Of a stretch of DNA of 64,000 nucleotides, positions 1 to 8,550 are shown one piece after another. The position numbers were made by a program, and so were the translations under genes. Origin of the DNA: Donghicola tyrosinivorans (GTDB lineage Bacteria; Pseudomonadota; Alphaproteobacteria; Rhodobacterales; Rhodobacteraceae); contig NZ_PVTQ01000002.1 of NCBI RefSeq assembly GCF_003003355.1, positions 186,001 through 250,000 on the forward strand, in the 5' to 3' direction. The notes under the pieces were generated by a model. That model did no database searches, was not told where the DNA came from, and saw nothing but the letters and a program-made list of their open reading frames with translations. Each line of letters opens with the position of its first letter. Positions within the stretch are counted from its first letter, which is position 1.

Positions 1-2201
1 CTGATGCTCTACGTCGTCTGGATGCAACTTTGCCGGGGCGCCCTTTGGCAGCTTTGCTGGATACACCTGCTGTCGGGCGCGGGGACGCCTCGGCCGAAGC
101 GATGTGGCGTACCCATTTGCAGATGATGGCGCAGCGCGCGCGACTGGCGCGGGCGGTTCCGCCAGAGCTAAGTCAACGCCAGCGTGACCCTTATGCTTTG
201 CGATATGTTGCGGCAGTTGCGTTGGGAATGGCGCTGCTGTTCGGTTCATTCGGGATGGGGCGTGGACCTGAAGGGACGCCGGACGGCGCTGCCTTGGCAT
301 CCGGCCCTGCTTGGGAAGGTTGGTTAGAGCCGCCGAGGCACACGCGATTGCCAGCCCTTTACCTAAACGACATTCCCGAAGGTGCGCTGGATGTGGTGCA
401 GGGCAGTCGCTTGACGCTGCGAGTCTATGGCGCCGAAGGAGTGGACGTCCGCGAAACAGTAAGCGGAACGCCCGTCGATGAGACGCAGATAGCGGCCATG
501 CGCAAAGATTTCACTGTTCGCCAAGCAGGTGAGGTTGAAGTGACAGGCACCGATGGGCGGATATGGCAGATCGCTTTGCGGCCCGATCAGGTTCCGACGA
601 TCAGTCACGACGGAGAGATCGAGACCACACCCGAAGGCGAAATGACGCTGCCCTTCTGGGCCGAGGATGACTATGGCATCGTCTCGGGTACGGCGGAAAT
701 TGCGTTGGATTTGCCCAATGTGAACCGCCGTTATGGTCTGACGCCCGATCCTGAGCCACGGGACATTGTGCGGGTAGATTTGCCGATGAGCTTTTCCGGA
801 AATCGGCAGGCGTTTGGCGAGATTCTGCGTGAGGATTTCAGTCAGCATCCTTGGGCGGGGCTCCCGGTTACGATCTCGCTTTCGGTGACGGACGCACAGG
901 GGCAAGTGGGGAAATCTGCGCCGATTTCGGTTCCGCTGCCGGGGCGTAGTTTCTTTGATCCGATGGCCAAAGCGGTGATTGAGGCGCGGCGGGATTTGCT
1001 GTGGAACCGGACAAATGGCGCGCGCGTGGATCAGGTGCTGCGGGCGGTGACTTGGCTGCCTGAAGAAGTCTTCCGCGATATGGATAATTTTACCGAACTA
1101 CAGGCGATCCAAGTCCGATTGCAGGAAGGCATTGCAACAGGTGGTTTGACCTCAGAGGCTCGGGATGAGTTGGCCGAGGCGCTTTGGGCGCTGGCGTTGG
1201 CCTTGGAAGACGGTGATTTGGAGAACGCGCTTGAGCGGTTGCGGCAGGCGCAAGAACGTCTGAGCGAGGCCATGCGCAACGGGGCAAGCCCAGATGAAAT
1301 CGCGCGCTTGATGGAGGAATTACGACAGGCGACGCAGGATTATATGCGCGAACTCGCCGAGCGGAACGGGGATGAGAACGACCCCGATGCGCAGCGCTCT
1401 GGCGAGGCGACGGAACTGACACAGGACGATCTGCAGGCGATGATGGATCGCATCCAGCGGCTGATGAACGAGGGCCGGATGGCCGAGGCGCAGCAGCTAT
1501 TGGATGAGTTAATGCAGATGATGGAGAATATGCAAGTCACGCAGGGCCAAGGGGGGCAGGGCCAGCAGGCGCTGGATCAACTGGGCGATACGCTGCGGGA
1601 GCAGCAGGACCTCTCGGACGACAGCTTTAACGAGCTGAACCAGCGCCAGAATGGTCAGGGTGGCCAGCCCGAAGAGGGTGAAGGGCAAGGTCAGGGTGAT
1701 CTGGCTGATCAGTTGGCGCAGCGGCAGCAAGCATTGCGTGATGAGTTGCAGCGGCAAGAGGGCAATTTGCCCGGAGCTGGTACCGATGAAGGCGAGGCTG
1801 CGCGTCAATCTCTGCGCGATGCTGGTCGTGCGATGGATGAGGCTGCTGAGGCGCTGCGCGACGATAACTTGGGCCGCGCAATCGACCGCCAGGCAGAAGC
1901 GATTGAGCGTCTGCGCGAGGGTATGCGCAGTCTGAATGAAGCGCTAAACCAACAGGATGGTCAGCAGCAGGCGGGTGGTCAGCAAGGGCAGGGACGTCCC
2001 GCGGAAGACGGACGTCAGGACCCGCTTGGACGGCGTGAAGGCAATGGGGCTCCGTTGGGATCTGACAACGATATGCTGCAGGGTGAAGATGCCTATCGCC
2101 GGGCTGAAGAATTGACGGATGAAATCCGCCGTCGATCGTCCGAGGCGGAGCGACCGGAGGAAGAGCGCGATTACCTGAACCGATTGTTGGACCGATTCTG
2201 A
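1..2201 (+). CDS. DUF4175 / TIGR02302 family membrane protein, C-terminal 732 residues (5' end outside window)
   Basis: The reading frame is already open at base 3 (Asp-Ala-Leu-Arg-Arg-Leu), so the gene begins left of the window; the TTG at 30 is internal. A hydrophobic segment near visible residues 65-85 is a membrane anchor, followed by a long, probably periplasmic, region. The C-terminal half is mostly charged helix rich in Gln, Glu and Gly with repeated QGQG-type stretches, typical of the alphaproteobacterial TIGR02302 proteins. The function of the family is unknown. It converges on the zinc-ribbon gene with a hairpin between them. Family assignment is by overall sequence character; no catalytic motif is visible. 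Confidence 0.82.
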   Translation, partial: DALRRLDATLPGRPLAALLDTPAVGRGDASAEAMWRTHLQMMAQRARLARAVPPELSQRQRDPYALRYVAAVALGMALLFGSFGMGRGPEGTPDGAALASGPAWEGWLEPPRHTRLPALYLNDIPEGALDVVQGSRLTLRVYGAEGVDVRETVSGTPVDETQIAAMRKDFTVRQAGEVEVTGTDGRIWQIALRPDQVPTISHDGEIETTPEGEMTLPFWAEDDYGIVSGTAEIALDLPNVNRRYGLTPDPEPRDIVRVDLPMSFSGNRQAFGEILREDFSQHPWAGLPVTISLSVTDAQGQVGKSAPISVPLPGRSFFDPMAKAVIEARRDLLWNRTNGARVDQVLRAVTWLPEEVFRDMDNFTELQAIQVRLQEGIATGGLTSEARDELAEALWALALALEDGDLENALERLRQAQERLSEAMRNGASPDEIARLMEELRQATQDYMRELAERNGDENDPDAQRSGEATELTQDDLQAMMDRIQRLMNEGRMAEAQQLLDELMQMMENMQVTQGQGGQGQQALDQLGDTLREQQDLSDDSFNELNQRQNGQGGQPEEGEGQGQGDLADQLAQRQQALRDELQRQEGNLPGAGTDEGEAARQSLRDAGRAMDEAAEALRDDNLGRAIDRQAEAIERLREGMRSLNEALNQQDGQQQAGGQQGQGRPAEDGRQDPLGRREGNGAPLGSDNDMLQGEDAYRRAEELTDEIRRRSSEAERPEEERDYLNRLLDRF

Positions 2202-2223
2202 GAAATACACATGATTTAATGCG

Positions 2224-2252
2224 AAACGGGCGCGGATTTCCCGCGCCCGTTT
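2224..2252. terminator. Hairpin between convergent genes
   Basis: A perfect 12-bp stem, AAACGGGCGCGG (2224-2235) with CCGCGCCCGTTT (2241-2252) and a 5-nt loop. It has A residues on one side and T residues on the other, so it can serve as a terminator for both the DUF4175 gene and the opposing zinc-ribbon gene. Confidence 0.7.
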
Positions 2253-2275
2253 ACCGTTCCCTAAGAGGTTCCGGC

Positions 2276-3373
2276 TTATTCCTTGGTCTCAGCAGCTTCA
2301 GAGCTGAAGCTGTCCAGCCATGTCACAACCCCGCGGGCGCGGGTGTCCAGCCAACCACGCGCCTGATCCACGTTCTCGACATAGTTCTGCAGTGTGGGTG
2401 CGGCAGCGGGCATGGCTTTCGAAAGCGGGGTGGATTGGAGGTAAACAGCGCCAAGAACCAAAGCGAACAGAACAGTTAGAAAGAACCCCGACCGGAAGCC
2501 CGAGCGGGTTTCTTCGGGGTCTTCCATAAGCTCGCCCACAGTGGTGGGGCCTTGCAGGCGATCGCGGCCGCGCAGGGTCGAGTTGATGTCTTCGATATCG
2601 GGCAGCAAATCACGGCGAGAATTTGAGGGCTTCTCGGGTGTGCTTTCTTCATCCACTGCTTCGGGCTGCGCCTCTGGTTCGTCTTGGTCGTCAATCTTGT
2701 GACGTTCGACACGAATCACGCGGCGGCGCGGAGGATCGGTCAAACCCAGATCGGGCTGGGTTTCGATGGGATCAGCCTGTTTGTCCTTGGCGCGCATCTG
2801 CGATTCGTACTCGGCCTCTTCCCGCAGCAGGTCGCGAATCGCTGGGTCTAGCTCGCGTCGGGTTGCCGTGGCAGCGGCCGCAGCGGCTGCGGGCGGAACC
2901 GAAGGTGCCTCTTCCGTAGTCGCTTCGTTAGCTGCTGCTTCCGCAGCCTCTAGCCGGGCCAATAACTCTTCCGGTTCCAGTTCTTCGGCGCCGGCTGTGT
3001 CATCAGACCCGGGCGCCGCAGTTTCACTGGGGGTTTCTTGGGGCGTGTCCGCAGGAACAGGGTCTTCGGGAAGCGGTGCCTCATCGGGCGCATCTTGCGG
3101 CTCGGGATCCTGTTGGGCGGGTACAGGTTCTGGCTCTTCCGCCGGGATTGGGTCCTGAGGAAGGGGTTCAGTTCCAGTGGCTTGGACGGGGTCTTCGGTC
3201 CCACCCGCCGAAGTGTCGTCGTCGGGCAGGTCGTCTTCGGGTTCTTCCCATCCGGCAGGATGCTGGAACCACGTTACGGCGCAGTTCGAACATTGGACAT
3301 CGCGCCCGTCTTCTGGGATCACGTTGTCTGGCACTTCGTAGATCGCGCCGCAGTTCGGACAGGTTAAACGCAT
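2276..3373 (-). CDS. MJ0042-type zinc-ribbon membrane protein
   Basis: The N-terminus carries two CxxC knuckles (CPNC at residues 5-8, CSNC at 28-31), the short zinc-finger domain called MJ0042 or zinc_ribbon_4/5. Residues about 40-280 are acidic, proline-rich and of low complexity, and probably disordered. A single membrane helix lies at about 296-313, followed by 52 residues. The topology suggests a cytoplasmic zinc ribbon tethered to the membrane, but the role is unknown. A 6-bp inverted repeat (TGCGCC at 3389-3394, GGCGCA at 3399-3404) lies 15 nt upstream of the start. The gene is divergent from ftsE, and this arrangement next to ftsEX is common in the Rhodobacteraceae from general knowledge. 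Confidence 0.8.
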   Translation of the reverse strand: MRLTCPNCGAIYEVPDNVIPEDGRDVQCSNCAVTWFQHPAGWEEPEDDLPDDDTSAGGTEDPVQATGTEPLPQDPIPAEEPEPVPAQQDPEPQDAPDEAPLPEDPVPADTPQETPSETAAPGSDDTAGAEELEPEELLARLEAAEAAANEATTEEAPSVPPAAAAAAATATRRELDPAIRDLLREEAEYESQMRAKDKQADPIETQPDLGLTDPPRRRVIRVERHKIDDQDEPEAQPEAVDEESTPEKPSNSRRDLLPDIEDINSTLRGRDRLQGPTTVGELMEDPEETRSGFRSGFFLTVLFALVLGAVYLQSTPLSKAMPAAAPTLQNYVENVDQARGWLDTRARGVVTWLDSFSSEAAETKE

Positions 3374-3536
3374 ATTGCCCCCGCGTTTTGCGCCAAATGG
3401 CGCATCGGAATGTTCAAATTATCCAGTCCCTTGTAATCCTTGCTGAAAGAACTGCAAAGTCAATGCTCACAGGACGGATTGCAACCCATAGACTGGTGCG
3501 GCAAAAGCATAGGAACTTTCGGCAGAGGTTCACAGC

Positions 3537-4214
3537 GTGATCGAACTGGAAAATATGGCCTACTCCTATGGTGGCGGGGAATTGCTGAGCGGCATTTCTC
3601 TCAAGCTGGCTCCGGGGTCTTTTCACTTTCTGACGGGCCCATCCGGCGCAGGGAAAACCACGTTCTTGCGCTTGTGCTATGGCGACCTGACGGCGACCTC
3701 GGGGACGGTGCGTCTGTTCGGGCGCGACGTGCGCGATCTGACCCGCGACCAGATTGCCCTGTTGCGGCGGAAAATCGGCACGGTGCATCAAGATTGCCAG
3801 TTTCTTGATCACTTGCCGCTCTATGAAAATATCGCACTGCCGCTTACGGTTTCAGGCCATTCCGAGTGGACCGATGAGGCGAACCTGAAAGAGCTGATGC
3901 AGTGGGTGGGTCTTGGCAGTCGTGCCCGTGCTTTGCCGCCTGAATTGTCCGGGGGCGAACGGCAGCGCGCCGCGCTGGCCCGCGCGATCATCATGTCGCC
4001 CGACGTGATTCTGGCGGATGAGCCGACAGGCAACGTGGATTGGGAAATGTCCCAACGTCTGCTGACCCTGCTGGTTGAACTCAATCGGCTGGGAAAGACC
4101 GTCGTGATCGCGACCCATGATCTGGCGCTGATCCGCGCTGCGAAAAGTCAGGTTCAGGCCCGCGTTTTGCGGATCGCCAACCGCAAGCTGCAACTGGCGG
4201 GGGCGGATCTATGA
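3537..4214 (+). CDS. ftsE: Cell division ATP-binding protein FtsE
   Basis: An ABC ATPase of 225 residues, the usual FtsE length. The Walker A motif GPSGAGKT is at 34-41, the signature LSGGERQR at about 137-144 and Walker B VILADEPT at about 157-164. FtsE pairs with FtsX at the septum and couples ATP hydrolysis to activation of periplasmic cell-wall hydrolases. Start is GTG with AGAGG upstream. The stop overlaps the ftsX start by 4 nt, so the two are translationally coupled. Confidence 0.95.
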   Translation: MIELENMAYSYGGGELLSGISLKLAPGSFHFLTGPSGAGKTTFLRLCYGDLTATSGTVRLFGRDVRDLTRDQIALLRRKIGTVHQDCQFLDHLPLYENIALPLTVSGHSEWTDEANLKELMQWVGLGSRARALPPELSGGERQRAALARAIIMSPDVILADEPTGNVDWEMSQRLLTLLVELNRLGKTVVIATHDLALIRAAKSQVQARVLRIANRKLQLAGADL

Positions 4215-5113
4215 AGGCGTTGAAAACGGCTTTGGCCTTGTTGGTCGGGGATGCGCAGTCCGATCGCGTGGTGCCGCCCACCGGTCACACGGTACGGCTG
4301 ACCCTGTTCAGCGCCGGCGCGATGGCGTTTCTTGCGGTCTTTGCCCTAGCGCTTTCGATGGCGACGGGGCGTTTGGCCAGCCTTTGGGGGGATGAGTTGG
4401 CGCGCAGCTCGACCATCCGGATTTCCGCGCCCGAGGCGCAGGTGGCCGATCAGACTGCTGCGGCCCTCAAGGTGCTAGAGACCACGCCAGGAGTGGCCAG
4501 CGCCCGCGCCCTGACGACGGAAGAACAGCAGCAATTGCTTGAGCCGTGGTTCGGGAACGGCCTGAGCCTTGATGGGTTGCCGGTGCCGCAGCTGATCGAA
4601 GTGGTTGAAAAAGGCGATGGTTTTGACGCCGAGGGCCTGCGCTTGCGGCTTCAGGCCGAGGTACCCGGCGCGACGCTGGATGATCACACCCGTTGGCGGC
4701 GGCCGCTGGTGAAGGCGGCGCGTAGCTTGCGTCTGCTTGGGGCGCTGTCGCTGATCCTGATTGGCGGGACGATGGCCGCGATGATCACACTGGCGGCGAC
4801 GGCGGCTTTGGCGGCAAATTCGCAGGTGATCCGTGTGCTTCGGCTGGTGGGCGCTCAGGACAGCTATATCGCAGGTGCGTTTGTGCGGCGTTTCACGCTG
4901 CGGGCGCTGATTGGTGGCGCGGCAGGCACGGCTGTTGGTATGATCGCCGTGGCATTGTTGCCGTCGGCGCAGCCCGAAGGGGGCTTTTTAACAGGATTGG
5001 GATTTGAGGGGTGGCACTGGTTGTGGCCCCTGCTGATCCCGCCGCTAGGGGCGGTGGTGGCCTTTGTCGCCACCCGAGAGGCGGCGATGCGAACACTGAG
5101 GGGACTTCGCTGA
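4211..5113 (+). CDS. ftsX: Cell division protein FtsX
   Basis: A 300-residue FtsX-type permease with four predicted membrane helices: one near residues 37-55 and three after residue 175. A periplasmic loop of about 110 residues lies between helices 1 and 2; in the family it contacts amidase activators or hydrolases. It is the membrane partner of FtsE and overlaps it by 4 nt. The stop codon overlaps the start of the following acyltransferase, so ftsE-ftsX-plsC form one tight operon. Confidence 0.93.
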   Translation: MKALKTALALLVGDAQSDRVVPPTGHTVRLTLFSAGAMAFLAVFALALSMATGRLASLWGDELARSSTIRISAPEAQVADQTAAALKVLETTPGVASARALTTEEQQQLLEPWFGNGLSLDGLPVPQLIEVVEKGDGFDAEGLRLRLQAEVPGATLDDHTRWRRPLVKAARSLRLLGALSLILIGGTMAAMITLAATAALAANSQVIRVLRLVGAQDSYIAGAFVRRFTLRALIGGAAGTAVGMIAVALLPSAQPEGGFLTGLGFEGWHWLWPLLIPPLGAVVAFVATREAAMRTLRGLR

Positions 5114-5871
5114 TGAAACATGCAATCCAGTGGGTGCGCTCGTTTATCTTCTTTTTACAGATGTACTTCATGCTGCCGGTGATCGGGCTGGTCTGGGCAC
5201 CGTGGGCGTATTTCAGTTCGCGCGGGGCGTATTCGGCTATTCACGCCTATTGCAACTGGGTGCGCTGGACCGCCGGTTGGATGGTGGGTCTGAAGACGGA
5301 AATCCGCGGACCTGTGCCGACGGGGGAGATTTTGGTGTGTTCAAAGCATCAGAGCTTTCTGGATATTCTGATGATCGCCAGTGTTGTGCCCGAGCCGAAG
5401 TTCATCATGAAGCATAGCCTGCGCTATGCGCCGGTGATCGGCTTTTACGGCAAGATGATCGGGTGCATTCCGGTCCAGCGCGGACGCCGGTCCGAGGCAA
5501 TGCGCAAGATGGTGCTTGAGGCGCGTCGGACCGACACGCCGAAGGGCCAGTTGATTATTTACCCGCAGGGGACCCGCGTGGCCCCCGGTGTGGATGCGCC
5601 TTACAAGATCGGCGCGGGTGTTCTTTATCGTGAGATGAAGCAGCGCGTGCATCCGGCGGGCACCAATGTGGGCGTATTCTGGCCGCGTCTGGGGATTTTC
5701 CGCAAGCCTGGCGTGGCGGTCGTTGAATTCCTTGACCCGATAGAGGCGGGTCTGCCGGTGTCGGAGTTCATGGCCAAGGTGGAAGAAGTGATCGAGGAAA
5801 GCTCGGACAAGCTGATGCGCGAGGCGGGGTTCAAATTGCCCAAGGATGCGGCCAGCACTGCGGCTGAGTGA
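5113..5871 (+). CDS. plsC: 1-acyl-sn-glycerol-3-phosphate acyltransferase (PlsC family)
   Basis: A 252-residue lysophosphatidate acyltransferase-type enzyme, which makes phosphatidic acid for phospholipid synthesis at the inner membrane. N-terminal hydrophobic stretches span residues 10-30. The catalytic HX4D motif is H79-D84 (HQSFLD), and YPQGTR takes the place of the usual FPEGTR block. The ATG at 5113 overlaps the ftsX stop, which fixes the start. An in-frame upstream ATG at 5011 lies inside ftsX and is rejected. Substrate range (lysophosphatidate, or ornithine-lipid precursor as for OlsA) cannot be told from the sequence. Confidence 0.85.
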   Translation: MKHAIQWVRSFIFFLQMYFMLPVIGLVWAPWAYFSSRGAYSAIHAYCNWVRWTAGWMVGLKTEIRGPVPTGEILVCSKHQSFLDILMIASVVPEPKFIMKHSLRYAPVIGFYGKMIGCIPVQRGRRSEAMRKMVLEARRTDTPKGQLIIYPQGTRVAPGVDAPYKIGAGVLYREMKQRVHPAGTNVGVFWPRLGIFRKPGVAVVEFLDPIEAGLPVSEFMAKVEEVIEESSDKLMREAGFKLPKDAASTAAE

Positions 5872-5908
5872 TCTGAAAAGACCCGATAAGTTTTTCGAAA
5901 AAGTTTTG

Positions 5909-5944
5909 GCACCCGCGACGGAAGTTCGCGGGTGCTGCGTTTTT
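5909..5944 (+). terminator. Rho-independent terminator after plsC
   Basis: A perfect 10-bp stem, GCACCCGCGA (5909-5918) with TCGCGGGTGC (5926-5935), followed by TGCGTTTTT. It closes the ftsE-ftsX-plsC operon. Confidence 0.85.
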
Positions 5945-6059
5945 ACAGATGTGATCGGGGTTTACCCAATAGGCCTTGGTTGCATGCTCACGTTTCTACG
6001 GTTTTCGTAGAGTGACTGGGGCCGGATGGGACTGATCCTCTTTCATCCGGCCCTTTTTT
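5945..6059 (+). ncRNA. Possible small RNA ending in a second terminator
   Basis: Between the plsC terminator and the next gene lies a short stretch with its own structure. A nested hairpin (TCAC/GTGA outside, CTACG/CGTAG inside) spans about 5988-6015. It is followed by a strong terminator stem GGGCCGGATG (6018-6027) with CATCCGGCCC (6044-6053) and six T residues (6054-6059), all on the plus strand. A second plus-strand terminator about 75 nt after the first is not needed for plsC and suggests a separate short transcript. No clear promoter was identified, so this stays a candidate; a back-up terminator is the simple alternative. Confidence 0.3.
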
Positions 6060-6937
6060 CATTCCAGATGTTTTTCGAAGAAGTGATCCGGATAAGGGTC
6101 ATCGTTAAAGCGCGGGATTTCGGTCCAGCCGGTGGTTTGGTATAGGCGCAATGCCTCGGGCAGGGCGCTGTTGGTATCAAGGCGTAGTGTCGTGATGTTC
6201 AGCGCGCGGGCGGCGTCTTCGGCCTGTTGCATCAGACGCTTGGCAAGGCCAAGGCCGCGGGCCGAGGGGGCGATCCAGAGGCGTTTGACCTCAGCCACGG
6301 GGCCACCATTGCCTTTGATCCCGACGCAGCCGATGGGCATATCGTCCGAGAGGGCCACCAGAAAGGTGCCGCGCGGGGCCATCATGTCGGTGGCCTGCGG
6401 ATCGCAGCTGAGGTTCACGTCAAACCCGGTCTCAAAGCGGCGGCCCAGTTCGGCGTAGTATTCTTGCAGGCAGAACAGGGCTTGGGGTGCGCGGGGGTCT
6501 TGGACCTCGGTCCGGATGCGGTCGCGGCCAAGGGCGCTGGCGATCAGGTCCATCGCATCCAGCAGGGCCTGCGGATGGGGATGGCGGTCAAAGAGGTCAC
6601 GAGAGCGGCTGTCCGAGATGTCTTCATAGGCGGCGAATTCATCAGCGCCCGTCTCTGTAAGGGCGGCAATGCGGGCGCGGGCGTCGGTGGGGTGGGGCGT
6701 GACGGTGATCAACCCTTCCCCTTCGAGTTGGCGCAGAAGGCGGCTGAGCAGGCCGCTATCAAGGTTCAGATATTGGCGCAGCTCTGCCACGTCGGTGCGG
6801 CCGTGGCCGATGGCGTTCAGTACCCGAGCCGCCCCGAGCGAGCGGCCTCTGCCAAGGAAGGAATCGTCCAGCGCGCCGACCTCGGTGGTGACCGAGCGGG
6901 CGAAGCGGCGGAATCGTTTTATGGGGTCATGGGTCAT
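6059..6937 (-). CDS. MarR-type regulator fused to a GNAT acetyltransferase
   Basis: Two domains in 292 residues. Residues 1 to about 100 form a MarR-like winged helix (LDSGLLSRLLRQLEGEGLI recognition region, then a wing with DARAR). Residues about 150-292 form a GNAT N-acetyltransferase with an acetyl-CoA loop of RGLGLA type after VKRLWIAPSA. Such fusions are known; they probably acetylate a small molecule and sense it or its product, but the substrate is unknown. The start codon sits inside an inverted repeat, which suggests autorepression. Neighbours on both sides are unrelated and convergent or co-directional with terminators between, so it is a single-gene unit. Confidence 0.88.
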   Translation of the reverse strand: MTHDPIKRFRRFARSVTTEVGALDDSFLGRGRSLGAARVLNAIGHGRTDVAELRQYLNLDSGLLSRLLRQLEGEGLITVTPHPTDARARIAALTETGADEFAAYEDISDSRSRDLFDRHPHPQALLDAMDLIASALGRDRIRTEVQDPRAPQALFCLQEYYAELGRRFETGFDVNLSCDPQATDMMAPRGTFLVALSDDMPIGCVGIKGNGGPVAEVKRLWIAPSARGLGLAKRLMQQAEDAARALNITTLRLDTNSALPEALRLYQTTGWTEIPRFNDDPYPDHFFEKHLE

Positions 6938-6961
6938 TTATCTGACTTAGGTCAGGTAAAT
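6936..6961. promoter_or_regulatory. Operator-like inverted repeat over the MarR/GNAT start codon
   Basis: The half-sites ATTTATCTGAC (6936-6946) and GTCAGGTAAAT (6951-6961) are inverted with one mismatch in 11 and a 4-bp spacer, TTAG. The repeat overlaps the ATG of the minus-strand regulator. Size and position fit a MarR-type autoregulatory site. Binding by this protein is inferred. Confidence 0.6.
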
Positions 6962-7004
6962 TCGTGTGGCAAGAGGATTTCAGCGTTGGACCTGATCCAA
7001 ATGA

Positions 7005-7032
7005 AAAACCCCTGCACAGAGGCAGGGGTTTT
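7005..7032 (-). terminator. Terminator after lpd
   Basis: An 11-bp stem, AAAACCCCTGC (7005-7015) with GCAGGGGTTTT (7022-7032). On the minus strand it is followed by a run of T, and it lies 25 nt after the lpd stop. It ends the sucA-lpd transcript. Confidence 0.85.
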
Positions 7033-7056
7033 GCAGGTTCTTTAGATTGGCGCGTC

Positions 7057-8445
7057 TTAGGCGTGGATCGCGCCGTCGCCGCAGGCCAGAGCTGCTTCGC
7101 GGACCGCTTCCGAGTAGGTCGGGTGCGCGTGGCAGGTCAGGGCGATGTCTTCGGCCGAGGCGCCGAATTCCATGGCAACGCAGATCTCGTGGATCAGGTC
7201 GCCCGCCATCGGGCCGATGATGTGGCAGCCAAGGATGCGGTCGGTTTCTTTGTCCGCCAGCAGTTTGACAAAGCCGTCAGCAGCAAAGTTTGCCTTGGCG
7301 CGGCCATTGCCCATGAAGCTGAATTTGCCGACCTTATAGGCGCGGCCTTCGGCTTTCAGTTGCTCTTCGGTCGCGCCGACGCTGCCCACTTCGGGGTGGG
7401 TGTAGATGACGCCGGGGATGACGCCGTAGTTCACGTGGCCATGCTTGCCCGCGATGACTTCGGCGGCGGCCATGCCTTCGTCTTCGGCTTTGTGCGCCAG
7501 CATCGGGCCGGTGATCACGTCGCCGATGGCGTAGATGCCGGGCACGTTGGTCTGCCAGTGGGCGTTGGTTTTGATCTGGCCGCGGTCGGTCATCTCAACG
7601 CCCAGAGCGGCAAGGCCGAGGCCGTCGGTGAAGGGTTTGCGACCAGTGGCCACCAGCACGACATCGGCGTCGAGGGTGTGCTCGCTGTCGTCTTTCTTCA
7701 GCTTGTAGGTGACTTTGGCTTTGGACTTGGTGGTCTCGACGCCCTGAACCGCGGCACCCAGAACGAAGTTCAGGCCCTGTTTTTGCAGCAGTTTCTGGAA
7801 GGCACGGGCGACTTCGGCGTCCTGACCGGGGGTGATTGCATCCATGTACTCGACCACGGTCACCTCAGCGCCGAGGCGCTTGTAGACCGAGCCCAGTTCC
7901 AGACCGATGACGCCAGCGCCGATCACGACCATTTTCTTGGGGATCTTGGGCAGCGACAACGCTCCGGTTGAGGAGACCACGATCTCTTCGTCGATGGTCA
8001 CGCCGGGCAGGGTGGCCACTTCGGAGCCCGAAGCGATGATGATGTTCTTGGCTTCATGGACTTCGTCGCCGACTTTGACCTTGCCCGCTTCGGGGATGGT
8101 GGCCCAGCCTTTGATCCAGTCGACCTTGTTCTTTTTGAACAGGAATTCGATGCCTTTGGTGTTCTGGCCGATGACGTCGCCTTTGTAGGCCTGCATCTGG
8201 TTCCAGTCGACGCTGGGGGATTTGCCCTTGAGGCCCATGGCGGCGAAGTTGTGTTCGGCTTCGTGCAACTGGTGGGTGGCGTGCAGCAGGGCTTTCGAGG
8301 GGATACAGCCCACGTTCAGGCAGGTGCCGCCCAGAGTTTCACGGCCTTCGACACAGGCGGTTTTCAGGCCCAGTTGCGCAGCGCGGATGGCCGAAACGTA
8401 GCCGCCAGGACCAGCGCCGATCACGATCACGTCGTAGGATGCCAT
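7057..8445 (-). CDS. lpd: Dihydrolipoyl dehydrogenase (E3)
   Basis: A 462-residue flavoprotein that reoxidises the lipoyl groups of 2-oxo acid dehydrogenases with NAD+. It has the FAD motif VIGAGPGG (8-15), the redox disulfide C42-C47 in [13 protein letters not shown], a second NAD-binding GxGxxG near residue 180 and the C-terminal catalytic HAHPTYSE. The start is set at the MASYD methionine, preceded by AAGGAA; the open frame runs 27 codons further but that part lies in an intergenic repeat. It is the last gene of the suc block, so it most likely serves as E3 of 2-oxoglutarate dehydrogenase; a pyruvate dehydrogenase E3 would normally be elsewhere. Confidence 0.96.
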   Translation of the reverse strand: MASYDVIVIGAGPGGYVSAIRAAQLGLKTACVEGRETLGGTCLNVGCIPSKALLHATHQLHEAEHNFAAMGLKGKSPSVDWNQMQAYKGDVIGQNTKGIEFLFKKNKVDWIKGWATIPEAGKVKVGDEVHEAKNIIIASGSEVATLPGVTIDEEIVVSSTGALSLPKIPKKMVVIGAGVIGLELGSVYKRLGAEVTVVEYMDAITPGQDAEVARAFQKLLQKQGLNFVLGAAVQGVETTKSKAKVTYKLKKDDSEHTLDADVVLVATGRKPFTDGLGLAALGVEMTDRGQIKTNAHWQTNVPGIYAIGDVITGPMLAHKAEDEGMAAAEVIAGKHGHVNYGVIPGVIYTHPEVGSVGATEEQLKAEGRAYKVGKFSFMGNGRAKANFAADGFVKLLADKETDRILGCHIIGPMAGDLIHEICVAMEFGASAEDIALTCHAHPTYSEAVREAALACGDGAIHA

Positions 8446-8470
8446 TTTGAAGTTCCTTTCTGGTGGTGAG

Positions 8471-8524
8471 AGCCGGGGGCGCTGCCCCCGGACCCCCGAG
8501 GTATTTGTGCCAAGCTGAATGGGC
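8471..8524 (+). repeat. Rhodobacteraceae intergenic repeat, copy 1
   Basis: A GC-rich hairpin (CCGGGGGC, GCT loop, GCCCCCGG) is followed by the CCCCCGAGGTATTT core and CCAAGCTGAA. It matches the units at 36728-36800 and 45635-45702 in both parts. It lies between the MAPEG gene and lpd, in the orientation opposite to their transcription. Confidence 0.75.
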
Positions 8525-8550
8525 ATTGGCGGGTTAGGGTTGGCGGCGGC

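Noticed and set aside
6018-6059. Hairpin at 6018-6053 as the terminator of the MarR/GNAT gene
   Set aside because: The T-run follows the stem on the plus strand; on the minus strand the stem is preceded by A residues and followed by no T-run. It serves plus-strand transcription.
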